Shown here: positions 8,567 to 17,754 of the stretch, piece after piece
Numbering within the stretch: the stretch's first letter is position 1
Layout: every line of letters starts with the position of its first letter
DNA from: Massilia yuzhufengensis
Lineage (GTDB): Bacteria > Pseudomonadota > Gammaproteobacteria > Burkholderiales > Burkholderiaceae_D
Direction of reading: 5' to 3'
DNA: 64,000 bases
Assembly (NCBI RefSeq): GCF_900112225.1
Contig: NZ_FOLD01000002.1
Coordinates: 62,001 to 126,000, forward strand
The notes under the pieces: generated by a model
What the model was told of the DNA's origin: nothing
Database searches by the model: none
Seen by the model: the letters and a program-made list of their open reading frames with translations, nothing else
Made by a program: the position numbers and the translations under genes

Positions 8567-9157
8567 TTATTTGAGGCCGCTGAACGGATCGTTGCTGCTG
8601 CTGGCAGCTTTCTTCTCGGGCGGGGCGGAGGCGGCGGTGGTGGAAGACGAGCGGACCCGCACCGGCGTCGTCTTGACCGCGTCGCCCTTCTTGAACAGGT
8701 CGTTCTCGCCGAGGCTGGTGCGCAGCAGCTTGGCCAGGTCCTGCGCCTCGCTCTTCACGTCGCCATTCAGGTTGTTCTTGCGGGTCAGGTCTGCCAGCGC
8801 CTTGCTGGCCACCCGCAGGCCGCTGACGGCGACGATGCTGTGCGCCACCGTATCGTCCGGGTCGCGTTCGAGCGCCTCGTGCGCGTTGGTGATCGCCTCG
8901 CCATACACGCCGGCGTTGAAGCGGATCTGCGCCATCTTGACCCACGGGCGCTTGTCGACCGGGTGGGCGTCGCCCGCGGCCTTGAGCATGGCGTAGGCTT
9001 TTTCTTCCTGTTTCGACGCGATGGCGATGTCGGCGTCGGTAAAGACCTGTTCCCCTGCGTTGGCGGTCGACTTGGCGACCACCTTGTCGGTCGTGGCGCA
9101 CCCGGCCAGGGCGACGACTCCCACGATCATCAACGGCATCAAGCGTTTGCACATCAT
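8567..9157 (-). CDS. T6SS-associated TPR lipoprotein
   Basis: The 196-residue product has a lipoprotein signal peptide with lipobox LAGC (Cys20). A periplasmic helical region with tetratricopeptide-like pairs follows (about residues 40-125) and then a serine/threonine/alanine-rich tail. It is the first gene of the tssBCD-E-H-A operon, with GGAGAG before the ATG. Lipoproteins of this kind sit in the same position in some burkholderial T6SS clusters. A role in outer-membrane anchoring or in helping the TssJ-TssM membrane complex is an inference. I cannot assign a tag name safely. Confidence 0.75.
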   Translation of the reverse strand: MMCKRLMPLMIVGVVALAGCATTDKVVAKSTANAGEQVFTDADIAIASKQEEKAYAMLKAAGDAHPVDKRPWVKMAQIRFNAGVYGEAITNAHEALERDPDDTVAHSIVAVSGLRVASKALADLTRKNNLNGDVKSEAQDLAKLLRTSLGENDLFKKGDAVKTTPVRVRSSSTTAASAPPEKKAASSSNDPFSGLK

Positions 9158-9354
9158 GCTGGCTCTCCACGACAGTTAAACCAGCCACCATTATTCGCAT
9201 GCCGAGTTTCAGGAAATTGCGGACCGTCAAGCAAAGCCGAGTTCGCTTTAGTTCTCCCGTGGATGGCTTGCGCTTGCGCCCGATCAGGGCAGCCGCGCGC
9301 GGCTCCGGTTCAATCCGTGTTTGATCCTTCAATCGATGAATAAAGGAAATGGCG

Positions 9355-9918
9355 ATGAGAACAGCTTTCTTGCTGGCAGCGCTGTGCTGCGCGTCCCTGC
9401 TGTCGGGCTGCGGCAGCAACGGGCTCGCCAGCGCGGCCCTCGAAGCGACCGGCCTGCGCAAGCCGCCCGAGCTGCTCGACTCCCAGAAGCCGCCACGCAC
9501 GGTGCTGCTGCGCCTGCACGCCTCGCCCAAGCTCAACGTCGACAAGCGCGGCCAGCCGCTGGCGCTGGCGGTGCGCGTCTACAAGCTGCGGCAAAAAGAA
9601 GCTTTCGAGCAGGCGCCCTACTCCGCCTTCCTGAACCCGCAGGCCGAGCGCGACAGCCTGGGCGCCGACCTGCTCGAGGTGCGCGAGCTGATGCTGGTGC
9701 CGGGCCAGCAGCTCGAGCTGACGGAAAAAGTGAGCCGCGAGGCCGGCCACGTGGCGGTGGTCGCCCTGTTCCAGCGCCCGGCCGACCAGCGCTGGCGCGT
9801 GACGATGACCGCCGCCGAGGCCGAGCTCACCGGGCTGACGGTCGGGCTGCACGCTTGCGCGCTCACGATGGGCGGCAGTTCCCAGGCATCGATGCTTTCT
9901 TCTGTGCGCTGTCAATGA
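9355..9918 (+). CDS. tssJ: Type VI secretion outer-membrane lipoprotein TssJ
   Basis: TssJ is the outer-membrane lipoprotein of the TssJ-TssL-TssM envelope complex and binds the periplasmic end of TssM. The product is 187 residues with a lipobox ending at Cys19 (LLSGCG). A beta-sandwich domain follows with the family's PPRTVLLRLHAS and LAVRVYKLRQ segments. I prefer the ATG at 9355 because AAAGGA then sits eight bases upstream; the ATG at 9349 would leave only about two. The gene is the first of the rightward tssJ-tssK-tssL operon and is divergent from the TPR lipoprotein operon. Confidence 0.9.
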   Translation: MRTAFLLAALCCASLLSGCGSNGLASAALEATGLRKPPELLDSQKPPRTVLLRLHASPKLNVDKRGQPLALAVRVYKLRQKEAFEQAPYSAFLNPQAERDSLGADLLEVRELMLVPGQQLELTEKVSREAGHVAVVALFQRPADQRWRVTMTAAEAELTGLTVGLHACALTMGGSSQASMLSSVRCQ

Positions 9919-9973
9919 ACGGCTTGTCGTTTCCGCCAAGCTAGGAATTTCTGGAGTCGAAGGCGAGGTCGAT

Positions 9974-11320
9974 GTGAGCATGCCAGCGAAGCTACTGTGG
10001 GGCGAAGGATTGTTCTTGCGGCCCCAGCATTTCCAGCAGCAGGACCGCTACCACGAGGCGCGCCTGAACCAGACCGCGGCCGCCCTCCATCCCTATGCCT
10101 GGGGCGTGCGCAAGCTGGTCGTCGACCACGACGCCCTGCGCCACGACGTGCTGCGCGTGGAAGAGTTGTCGGTGCTGTTCCCCGACGGCGAGGTGGTCCG
10201 CGCGCCCGACGGCGACCCGCTGCCGCTGCAGGTGCGCCTGGGCGAATTGCCGGCCGGCCTGCAAAGCGTCACCTTCCACGCCGCGCTGCCTTCCCTGAAG
10301 GCCTGGGGCGAGAACACCACGCTCGACAGCGAGCTGCACGCCGACGCCCGCTTTTCCAGCCACGAGCACGAGACCCAGGACCTGTACACGCGCGCGGCCG
10401 AGGCGCCGATCACCTACCTGCGCAAGGCGCTGCGCCTGGTGGCCGACACCGAGCCGCTCGAAGCCTACGACAGCTTCCCGCTGGTGCGCCTGCGCCGCGT
10501 GCCCACCGGCGGCTTCGAGGCCGATCCGTCCTTCGTGCCGCCCAGCCTGTCGATCGATGCGGCGCCGGGCCTGCACCTGAGCCTGGCGCGCCTGATGGAA
10601 AAGCTGCTGGCCAAGGTCAACGCCCTGTATGGCCACATGCGCGAGCCGAGCAAGAACGTGATCGAGATCCGCGGCGGCGACGTCTCGGCCTTCTGGCTGC
10701 TGCACACGGCCAGCACCGGCTACGCCGCGCTGTCGCACTACCTGGGCCACCGCGACCTGCACCCGGAGCGCCTGTTCGGCGAGCTGCTGGCGCTGGCCGG
10801 CGGCCTGATGACGTACTCGCGCAGCTACCGGCTGGAAGACCTGCCGTCCTACGTGCACGCTGACCCGGGGCCGCAGTTCGCGCGCCTGGACGGCATCATC
10901 CGCGACTTGCTCGATACCGTGATCTCGGCGCGCTATTTCACGATCGTCCTGAACCGCGAGCGCCCGTCCTACTACCTGGGCGCCCTCGATTCGGGCCGCA
11001 TCAACCTGCAGACCACGCTCTACCTCGCCGTGTCGGCCGACATGCCGGCGCTGCAGCTGGTGGACGTGGTGCCGCTGCAGTTCAAGGTGGGCGCGCCGGA
11101 AGACGTCGACAAGTTCGTGCTGTCGGCCCTGCCCGGCGTGAAGCTGGTGCACGCCCCGCAGGTGCCGGCGGCAGTGCCGGTGCGGCCCGATACCTATTAC
11201 TTCATCCTGGAGAACCGAGGCATGCTGTACGAAACGATGCTCAAAGCGCAGGCGATCTCGATCTATGTCCCCAACGGGATCCGCGACCTGCGCCTCGAAC
11301 TGGTCGCGGTGGCGGCATGA
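9974..11320 (+). CDS. tssK: Type VI secretion baseplate adaptor TssK
   Basis: TssK trimers connect the baseplate wedge (TssE, TssF, TssG) to the cytoplasmic parts of TssL and TssM. The 448-residue protein has the diagnostic N-terminus WGEGLFLRPQHFQQQD, related to phage receptor-binding-protein shoulders, and the family's C-terminal domain. The start is GTG at 9974 with GGCGAGG five bases upstream; ATG at 9980 is an alternative. It overlaps tssL by four bases (ATGA), which indicates translational coupling. Confidence 0.95.
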   Translation: MSMPAKLLWGEGLFLRPQHFQQQDRYHEARLNQTAAALHPYAWGVRKLVVDHDALRHDVLRVEELSVLFPDGEVVRAPDGDPLPLQVRLGELPAGLQSVTFHAALPSLKAWGENTTLDSELHADARFSSHEHETQDLYTRAAEAPITYLRKALRLVADTEPLEAYDSFPLVRLRRVPTGGFEADPSFVPPSLSIDAAPGLHLSLARLMEKLLAKVNALYGHMREPSKNVIEIRGGDVSAFWLLHTASTGYAALSHYLGHRDLHPERLFGELLALAGGLMTYSRSYRLEDLPSYVHADPGPQFARLDGIIRDLLDTVISARYFTIVLNRERPSYYLGALDSGRINLQTTLYLAVSADMPALQLVDVVPLQFKVGAPEDVDKFVLSALPGVKLVHAPQVPAAVPVRPDTYYFILENRGMLYETMLKAQAISIYVPNGIRDLRLELVAVAA

Positions 11321-12078
11321 ACGCCTTCGTCGAACGGCGCGTGGCGCCGCAACCCGGCGCCCGCGCGGCCCGCCCGCCGCAGCGGCTGGTGGACATCATG
11401 TACGAAGGCTTCTACGCCCTGTTCCTGCTCAAGAACGGCTGCGGGCCGCAGGACAAGGTGGCCTTCTCCGACAACATGACCGGCTTTCTCGCCGACGTCG
11501 ACCGCAACGCCAAGGCGCTCGGCATCTCGGCCGACGACGTCACCGCCGCCAAGTACGCGTTCTGCTCGGCGGTCGACGAGATCATCCTGCGCTCGACCTT
11601 CGACGTGCGCGAAGCCTGGGAAACCCGGCCGCTGCAGCTGCGCGTGTTCGGCGACCAGCTCGCGGGCGAACACTTTTTCCACCGCCTCGAAGACCTGCGC
11701 GCCAAGGGCCAGGTGCATGTGGAAGCGCTGGAGGTGTTCCATATGTGCCTGCTGCTGGGCTTCCAGGGCCGCTACGCGCTCGACGGGCGCGACAAGCTCG
11801 ATTACCTGGTGGCCCGCCTGGGCGACGAAATCGCCCGCATGCGCGGCCGCACCCGCGGCTTCGCACCCCACGCCGAGCGGCCGGACCAGGTGGTCAACCG
11901 GCTGCAGAGCGATTTGTCGCTGTGGGTGCTGGCGGCCGTGTTCATGGTGGCGGGGCTGGGGGCGTATGTGGGCTTTCGCACGGCGCTGTCGAACGAGACG
12001 GGGACGGCGATGGCGAAATATAACGACCTGGTGAAGTTGCCGCCGAAGGCGGCGCATGTGACCATCACGCTACCGTAG
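11317..12078 (+). CDS. tssL: Type VI secretion inner-membrane protein TssL (short, DotU-type)
   Basis: TssL is the DotU/IcmH-like inner-membrane partner of TssM. The 253-residue protein has the cytoplasmic helical domain (about 20-200, with the VDIMYEGFYALFLLKNG segment) and a single C-terminal membrane helix near 210-228. A short periplasmic tail follows. There is no fused peptidoglycan-binding OmpA domain. That function may be supplied by the separate OmpA-domain protein encoded convergently downstream. Confidence 0.95.
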   Translation: MNAFVERRVAPQPGARAARPPQRLVDIMYEGFYALFLLKNGCGPQDKVAFSDNMTGFLADVDRNAKALGISADDVTAAKYAFCSAVDEIILRSTFDVREAWETRPLQLRVFGDQLAGEHFFHRLEDLRAKGQVHVEALEVFHMCLLLGFQGRYALDGRDKLDYLVARLGDEIARMRGRTRGFAPHAERPDQVVNRLQSDLSLWVLAAVFMVAGLGAYVGFRTALSNETGTAMAKYNDLVKLPPKAAHVTITLP

Positions 12079-12107
12079 TTTTCGTGGGTTCGCGGTACGC
12101 TACCAAA

Positions 12108-12188
12108 CTGGGTCCCGGCCTGCGCCGGGACGACGTGCTTTCATTGTTGGCCTAAAAACCGTCGTCCCGGCGCAGGCCGGGACCCAAG
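12108..12188. repeat. REP-like pair of GC-rich palindromic repeats (head to head)
   Basis: Two copies of a 26-27-base unit built on GGTCCCGGC..GCCGGGAC lie in inverted orientation (about 12110-12135 and 12160-12186) between the convergent tssL and OmpA-protein genes. Each copy is itself palindromic and the pair can fold into one long hairpin. A nearly identical unit occurs near 61.5 kb, so this is a dispersed repeat family. It may also serve as a bidirectional terminator. Confidence 0.8.
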
Positions 12189-12201
12189 CTATTCCGCAAC
12201 C

Positions 12202-12963
12202 CTACTGCACCACCTTGAACTCAATCCGCCGATTGCGCGCCTTCCCCTCCGGCGTCCGATTATCCGCCACCGGCCGATCCGGCCCCTCCCCCGACACCGC
12301 AATACTGTCCTGCGCAATCCCCTTCCCGACGATATAGGCTTTCACCGCCTCCGCCCGCGCCTGGCTCAGCGACAGGTTGCCCGCGCGCGAGCCGGCGTTG
12401 TCGGTATGCCCGATCACTTCCACCTTGACGCCCTTGAGCTTCTGCATCGCCTCGCTCATCTGGTCCAGCACCTTCATGCCCGCCTCGGTCAGCGCCGCCT
12501 TGCCCGATTCGAATTCGATGATCCGGTTCGCCAGCGCCGCATCGAGCACGCCCTGTTCCGACACCGCCACCCGCAGCCCGTTATTGACCGTATACGAAGA
12601 ATTCAGGCTGGCGGCGATGTCGCCGGCGATCTGCTGGCGCTGGGCTTCGTTGGCGACGTCGCCGCGCAGGCTGACCTTGTTGCCTTCGACCTTGAGCTGG
12701 CCGCGGCTGACCAGCTTGAGGTTCGGGTTGATCAGCTTGGCCACATACTCGTTCCAGTTGGCCGGCGCCGCCACGGTGCCGACCGACAGCTGGTCGACCA
12801 CGCGCGAAGCGCCGTAGACGATGCGCAGGCGGTCGAGCAGCGCGGCCTTGGTCGGCTCATCGGCCACGGTGCCGCTGACGACGATCGGCGCGTCCTGGTC
12901 GGCGCGGGCGGGGCCGGCCAGGCACACGAGCAGCAGCACGCTGAGTATCACGGGTGGTTTCAC
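12202..12963 (-). CDS. T6SS-associated OmpA-domain protein with BON-like region
   Basis: The 253-residue protein has a Sec signal peptide (cleavage near AAC-type site around residue 21, ending PARA). Two BON-like repeats follow (about 27-140), then a C-terminal OmpA/MotB domain (about 145-253) with the peptidoglycan-binding signature VIGHTDNAGS and NRRIEFKV. The OmpA fold binds diaminopimelate of peptidoglycan. It overlaps tagF by four bases in the tssM-tagF operon. Because TssL here lacks a peptidoglycan-binding extension, this protein may anchor the secretion complex to the cell wall; that is inference. Confidence 0.88.
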   Translation of the reverse strand: MKPPVILSVLLLVCLAGPARADQDAPIVVSGTVADEPTKAALLDRLRIVYGASRVVDQLSVGTVAAPANWNEYVAKLINPNLKLVSRGQLKVEGNKVSLRGDVANEAQRQQIAGDIAASLNSSYTVNNGLRVAVSEQGVLDAALANRIIEFESGKAALTEAGMKVLDQMSEAMQKLKGVKVEVIGHTDNAGSRAGNLSLSQARAEAVKAYIVGKGIAQDSIAVSGEGPDRPVADNRTPEGKARNRRIEFKVVQ

Positions 12964-13925
12964 GTCGCAGCTCCAATGAAGGTCTTCATGAACATGTCGC
13001 GTGCGAGGCCAAGCGGCAGGTCGGCCTGGGCCAGGTAGCTGGCCAGCGAGCGCACGTCGGTATCGATATACAGCTGCTCGTCGATCCAGCCGGTGTCGCT
13101 CAGGCGTACCTGCTGGTCGGCGCCCACCAGCGGGTCGACCAGGGCGCGCAGGGTCGCGGCCAGCGCGGCGCAGAAGCCCACCACCAGCACCGGCCGGCCC
13201 TCCTGGCGGGTGATGAAGATCGCCAGGTCGAAGCTGGCGCGGCGCAGGAACGGCGCCACCAGCTGCAGCCAGAACGCGGCCACCGGGTAGCGCGCCTGCG
13301 CGTCGTTCGGCAGCGGCAGCACCAGGCTTTTATGCAGTTCGGCCGGCTGGCTGTGCATCACCGGCTGCAGCAGCAGACCGAGCGCCAGCACCATGCGCGC
13401 GAACTGGCGCTCTTCGAGCAGCGCGCCGAGCGAGCCGATTGTGCCGTTGGCCATCAGGTGCGACAGCGTCGGTTCGACCTCGCCCAAGGTCACGGCGGCG
13501 TCGGCGATGGCCTGCAGGTGCGGGCTCGGGTCGAGCTCGCACAACACGCGCGGGCACATCGACTCGAGGAAGGTCCACAGCGGCGCGAAGGCCAGCGGGC
13601 AGCGCGTCACAAACGCCGCCGGGTCGGCCACCGCATGCGTGCGCGCGGCCAGGAAGGGAAAGCGCCGCCCCGACTGGTCGTGGCTGGCCAGCAGGTGGCC
13701 GGCGATCGCATGCCGGCGCGCGGGCCCCACCAGGGCGAAGCTCACGGCCGGCATGGCGTCGTAGTTGATGCGCCAGCGTGCGTCCTCGGCCAGCTGCGTC
13801 ATCACCTGGGCCAGCCAGCGGTCGAGCATGGCGATGGCGGCCGGGTCGTCGGCCAGCTTCACGAAGTCGGCGCGCGCCGGGATCTTGCCGAAGTAGCCGA
13901 TCCGTTCCGAGGCGGGGCCGCGCAT
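12960..13925 (-). CDS. tagF: Type VI secretion accessory protein TagF
   Basis: TagF is a cytoplasmic post-translational regulator that represses T6SS assembly in several species. This 321-residue protein carries the hallmark GYFGKIPARADF near its N-terminus and the SRD/TagF-type fold. The ATG at 13925 overlaps the tssM stop codon as TGATG; a GTG three bases upstream is possible. The 3' end overlaps the OmpA-protein start. There is no fused PppA phosphatase domain, and no PpkA or Fha gene is nearby, so control through threonine phosphorylation is not evident in this window. Confidence 0.93.
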   Translation of the reverse strand: MRGPASERIGYFGKIPARADFVKLADDPAAIAMLDRWLAQVMTQLAEDARWRINYDAMPAVSFALVGPARRHAIAGHLLASHDQSGRRFPFLAARTHAVADPAAFVTRCPLAFAPLWTFLESMCPRVLCELDPSPHLQAIADAAVTLGEVEPTLSHLMANGTIGSLGALLEERQFARMVLALGLLLQPVMHSQPAELHKSLVLPLPNDAQARYPVAAFWLQLVAPFLRRASFDLAIFITRQEGRPVLVVGFCAALAATLRALVDPLVGADQQVRLSDTGWIDEQLYIDTDVRSLASYLAQADLPLGLARDMFMKTFIGAAT

Positions 13926-16900
13926 CACTGCCCCCCGCCGGTGGAGGCCAGCGCCGGCGCGTCCGGCGGCCGGCCGACGATGGTGGGCGGCAGGCGCAGC
14001 CCGCGGAAGCCGGCGCCCTGCTCGCCGCTGCCGTTGGCGGCCGCGCTGCTGACGATCTTCAGGTCCACCGTCACCGCCACGTTCTGGGCGCTCCAGCGCA
14101 GCTCGAACACGCCGCCGTCCTTTTTCTTCTTCTGGGCCGCGTCGATCATGCGTTTCAGGCCCGCCTGCCCGGGTTCATTGAGCAGCTCGACCGTGCGCCC
14201 GTCGAAGGTGACGGCGCTGATGCGCACCCCGGCCACGCCCTGCGGTCCCGGGTGCACCATATTGATCCAGACGGGGGCCGTGTTCTTGTACTTGAGCTGC
14301 TGGCCGTCGATGTCGAGCGTGTATTCGAGCGTGCCGGGCGCCGCCTGCGGCAGGATCTGGAACACCGTCTGCGGGCCGCTGCTGGTCGCTACGCCCTTGG
14401 ACGACAGCGGTGCGATCCAGCCCGGGAAGCCCGACACCGCCTGGGGCGCGAGCGTGATGCCGATGTCGGCCCAGGTGCGCGGCGCCAGCACCCCGCCGCG
14501 GCTGACCACCAGCGGCCCCATGGCGGTATTGACGAACTTCGCCACTTCGCCTTGCGGCCCGAAGATCTGGCCGATCTCGTCGGCGGTGGCTTCGACGTTG
14601 CCGCCGGCGGCGAACGGGTACTTGGTGGCGAGAAGGCGCTGGAAGGGTTCGACCACCTGCAACTGCCAGGTCTTGTTGATCTCGGCCTCGGAGGGCAGCA
14701 CGATCATGGCGAAGGTCTGGATCAAGGGGCGCACCAGCAGCGGGCGCAGGGCCTGCTTCTGGCTGTCGGTCATCCCGGTGAGCATCTGCTCGTCGACGTA
14801 GCGCAGTGCGTCGGCCAGCTCGGAGCCGCTGCCTTCCAGGGTCTGCTGCATGAACTGCTTGGCGCCGGGGCCGGGGTCGCCCTGGTTTTTCAACGCGTTG
14901 AGGCGGGTGCGCAGTTTCGACAGGGCGTCGAGGTAGCCTGTCATGAGCGAGGCATCCTTTTCCTTGACCCCGACCAGGCGCGCCACGCCGGCGAACTCGC
15001 GCCCGATCGGGCCGGCGCCGCTTTGCCCGCCCAGCAGCGCCGCCGGGTCGATCGCGTTGGCCAGGGTGCGCGCATCCGACGGCGCGCGGCGCAGGATTTT
15101 TTCCTTGAACCAGTCGGCGAACCCACGCTCGGTCTGGCTCGACCCCGCCCCCGCCGCACCGGGGTTATCCCACACGGTTTCGTCGTAGATGAAGCGCAGC
15201 AGCTTGGCGATCGGCGAGGTTTGCGGGTCGCCCAGGCGGTTCATGGCCTGCACGCTGCCGTCGAAACCCTTCAGGTCGGCGATCGCCACGCCCTGCACGA
15301 ATTTCAGCCACTCGCGCGCATACTCGGCCTTGTACAGGTCGATCAGCGCCTTTTGCACCTGTTCCGGGCTGCCTTCCAGCGTCAGGTCGTCCTTCGAGAC
15401 GGTTTTCAGGACCCAGTCGGCGCTTTTCGCCTCGCTGTTGGAGGCGTCGCGGATGGCGCCCAGCACGAACTCCTTCCAGGCCTGACGGGTGAAGGCCCCG
15501 GAGACCGCATGGCTGCCGGCCACCAGGTTCTGGTCCTGTTCGCCGACGATGCGCGCCACCGTCACCGCCGGGAAGCGGGTCGAGGCGCGGGTCTTGATGT
15601 CGTTGTACACGCGCTCGCGGGCCGGAGTGCCGCGCACCACGCGGCGCAGGTGCTCGCGGGTGCTGTCCAGGAGGCTGAGCTTGAGCGTCATCTGCGGCCA
15701 GGCCGGGTCGTTCACCTGCGACAGGTGGAAGGTCAGCAGGCGTTCGGCGCTGCGGATCATCTGCTCGCGCGGCATGTTGCCGCGGTTGGCGTCGAGCCAG
15801 GTGCGCCAGTAGCGGGTCAGCTGGTCGTTCAGGTGGCCAGGCTCGGCGTGCGATTTATCGCCCAGCATCAGGTAGGTCTTGAGGGCGTTGTAGGCGTCGG
15901 CCACGCTGGTGGCGGACACGCTCTGGTAAGGCTGGCCGGCCGGGGCTGGTGCGGCGGCCGGCGCCGCATCCGGCGCGGCCGTGGGCGCCAGCTGGAAAGC
16001 GTTGGCGTTGACCTCGGCCAGCATGGCTTCCAGCGCCGCCGTCACCGGCTCCACCATCACCGCCCGCACGCCGGCAAAGTATTCGTCGCGCAGCTTGCGC
16101 TCCAGCGCTTCGCCCTGGTACAGCCCGAAAGCCAGCGCCCACGGCTGGTCTTCGCGGTACTTGTCCAGTTGCTCGATGCGGTCTTGCAGGATGTCGAGCG
16201 CTTCCAGGCGCGACTGCAGGTCGGTGCGCCCGAGCTGCAGCCGGGTCGCCTTGTCGAGATCGGTCTGGACATTGGCCACCAGCTGGCGGTTGCCCATGTA
16301 GGACCAGCTCCAGCCGCCCAGCGCGCAGCCGAGCAGGATGGTGGCCCCGAAAAAGGCCGCCACCTTCCAGCGCGCGCTCGACGGATTGGTGTAGCGCTTG
16401 ACCAGCTCGCGGTCGGCGAAGATCACCTTGCGGAACAAATCGAGCAGGAAGTAACCGGACTGCTCGGCGACCTCTTCCCCTTTCTGCTCGCGCAGCGCCA
16501 GGTCGAAGCGGCTGGCCACGCGCTTGCTCGACAAGTCCTGCACGCTGCCTTCCTGCAGCGCGCTGGTGAAGTAGAAGCCGCGGAACACCGGCTTGAACTG
16601 GTAGGTGTTTTCTTCGAACAGGGTCGAGAGGAAGGCGCGCAGCGGCGTCTTGATGGCCGCGAATTCGAGCGGGAAGGTGAACACGCCGGGCCGCATCTGG
16701 GTGCTGCGGTTGGCGCCCATATTGGCCAGGCTCATCTCCTTGAGGCCGTCGTAGAGCTCGTCGAAATGCTCGTCGAAGAAGCCCAGCACGTCCTGGGGCG
16801 CGCTGCGGCGGTTGTAGCGCAGGGTCGCGCCCCAGATGCGTTCGCGCTCGGTGCGCTCGGTCTCGGCGAAGAAATCGGTAAAGCCGGCCACCAGGTCGGC

Positions 16901-17656
16901 CTTGGTGAACACCACATAGACCGGCGCGTGCACGCCCAGGCGTTCGGTCAGTTCCTGCACCCGCGTGCGCAGGCTCTTGGCCAGTTCGTGCGAGGCGCTG
17001 GTGGGGCCGGCCACCAGTTCGGCCACGCTCACCGCGATCAGGATGCCGTTGATGGGCGCGCGTGAACGGTGTTTCTTCAGCAGGTCGAGGAAGCTGAACC
17101 ACTCTTCGCGGTCGGTGTCCTGTACCGAATAGCGGCCCGCGGTATCGAGCAGGATGCCGTCGGTGGTGAAGAACCAGTCGCAGTTGCGCGTGCCGCCCAC
17201 GCCCTGCAGCGCCTTGTTGCCGGGGATCGGGAACGTCAAGCCGGAGCGCGCCACCGCGCTGCTCTTGCCCGCCGCCGGGTTCCCGATGATCATGTACCAG
17301 GGCAGCTCGTAGAGCGCCGCCGCGCCGCGCGTGAGGCCCAGCTTCGAGGTCTTGATGGTGGCGATCGCCTCGAGCATGTTCTTGCGCAGCACCGCCACGT
17401 CGCCGGTAGCGCCGGGGCCCTGGTCCTCGCCCGGAATGATGGCCTCGCCCAATTGTTTCGCCATGCGCCCGCGGATATGGCGCCGCACGCCCCACCCCAC
17501 GCCCCAGAGCGCGAGCAGCAGGAGCCCGGCGATCAGGCCCCAGATCAGGTCAATGCCGATCAGGTCGGCGCCGATGAAGAGGCAAGCCGCAAGCGCGGCG
17601 ATGCCGATCGCGACCAGCACGCGGCTGTCGGTCAGTAACTGCCAGATTCGGGCCAT
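13925..17656 (-). CDS. tssM: Type VI secretion membrane-complex protein TssM (IcmF)
   Basis: TssM is the large inner-membrane protein that spans the periplasm and forms the secretion channel with TssJ and TssL. The 1243-residue sequence has two N-terminal membrane helices (about 12-57), a cytoplasmic NTPase-like domain with an intact Walker A GNPAAGKS (125-132), and a third membrane helix near 435-455. The long periplasmic IcmF region ends in the TssJ-binding beta domain. The length is typical. It leads the tssM-tagF-ompA operon, downstream of the tagX-like gene. Confidence 0.96.
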   Translation of the reverse strand: MARIWQLLTDSRVLVAIGIAALAACLFIGADLIGIDLIWGLIAGLLLLALWGVGWGVRRHIRGRMAKQLGEAIIPGEDQGPGATGDVAVLRKNMLEAIATIKTSKLGLTRGAAALYELPWYMIIGNPAAGKSSAVARSGLTFPIPGNKALQGVGGTRNCDWFFTTDGILLDTAGRYSVQDTDREEWFSFLDLLKKHRSRAPINGILIAVSVAELVAGPTSASHELAKSLRTRVQELTERLGVHAPVYVVFTKADLVAGFTDFFAETERTERERIWGATLRYNRRSAPQDVLGFFDEHFDELYDGLKEMSLANMGANRSTQMRPGVFTFPLEFAAIKTPLRAFLSTLFEENTYQFKPVFRGFYFTSALQEGSVQDLSSKRVASRFDLALREQKGEEVAEQSGYFLLDLFRKVIFADRELVKRYTNPSSARWKVAAFFGATILLGCALGGWSWSYMGNRQLVANVQTDLDKATRLQLGRTDLQSRLEALDILQDRIEQLDKYREDQPWALAFGLYQGEALERKLRDEYFAGVRAVMVEPVTAALEAMLAEVNANAFQLAPTAAPDAAPAAAPAPAGQPYQSVSATSVADAYNALKTYLMLGDKSHAEPGHLNDQLTRYWRTWLDANRGNMPREQMIRSAERLLTFHLSQVNDPAWPQMTLKLSLLDSTREHLRRVVRGTPARERVYNDIKTRASTRFPAVTVARIVGEQDQNLVAGSHAVSGAFTRQAWKEFVLGAIRDASNSEAKSADWVLKTVSKDDLTLEGSPEQVQKALIDLYKAEYAREWLKFVQGVAIADLKGFDGSVQAMNRLGDPQTSPIAKLLRFIYDETVWDNPGAAGAGSSQTERGFADWFKEKILRRAPSDARTLANAIDPAALLGGQSGAGPIGREFAGVARLVGVKEKDASLMTGYLDALSKLRTRLNALKNQGDPGPGAKQFMQQTLEGSGSELADALRYVDEQMLTGMTDSQKQALRPLLVRPLIQTFAMIVLPSEAEINKTWQLQVVEPFQRLLATKYPFAAGGNVEATADEIGQIFGPQGEVAKFVNTAMGPLVVSRGGVLAPRTWADIGITLAPQAVSGFPGWIAPLSSKGVATSSGPQTVFQILPQAAPGTLEYTLDIDGQQLKYKNTAPVWINMVHPGPQGVAGVRISAVTFDGRTVELLNEPGQAGLKRMIDAAQKKKKDGGVFELRWSAQNVAVTVDLKIVSSAAANGSGEQGAGFRGLRLPPTIVGRPPDAPALASTGGGQ

Positions 17657-17754
17657 GGCGGGAGCAGGATGGTGGGTTGTAGGAATGTTCTATTGGAAAT
17701 GCTCGCATGCCGGCACCGTGCAACGCTTGCGACGCCTCAATAGTTGCCCGGCCG

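Noticed and set aside
9158..9354. Sigma-54 promoter in front of the T6SS operons
   Set aside because: A TGGCTTGCGCTTGCG string at about 9237 has the wrong spacing (9 instead of 10 bases between GG and GC) and no enhancer-like element is nearby.
12108..12188. CRISPR-like array
   Set aside because: The repeats are palindromic and inverted, only two copies occur with no unique spacers, and there are no cas genes. A REP-like element fits better.
13778..17065. 1095-codon plus-strand frame opposite tssM
   Set aside because: It shows the same antisense artefact: Arg- and Pro-rich, no motif, lies fully inside a gene with known signatures on the other strand.
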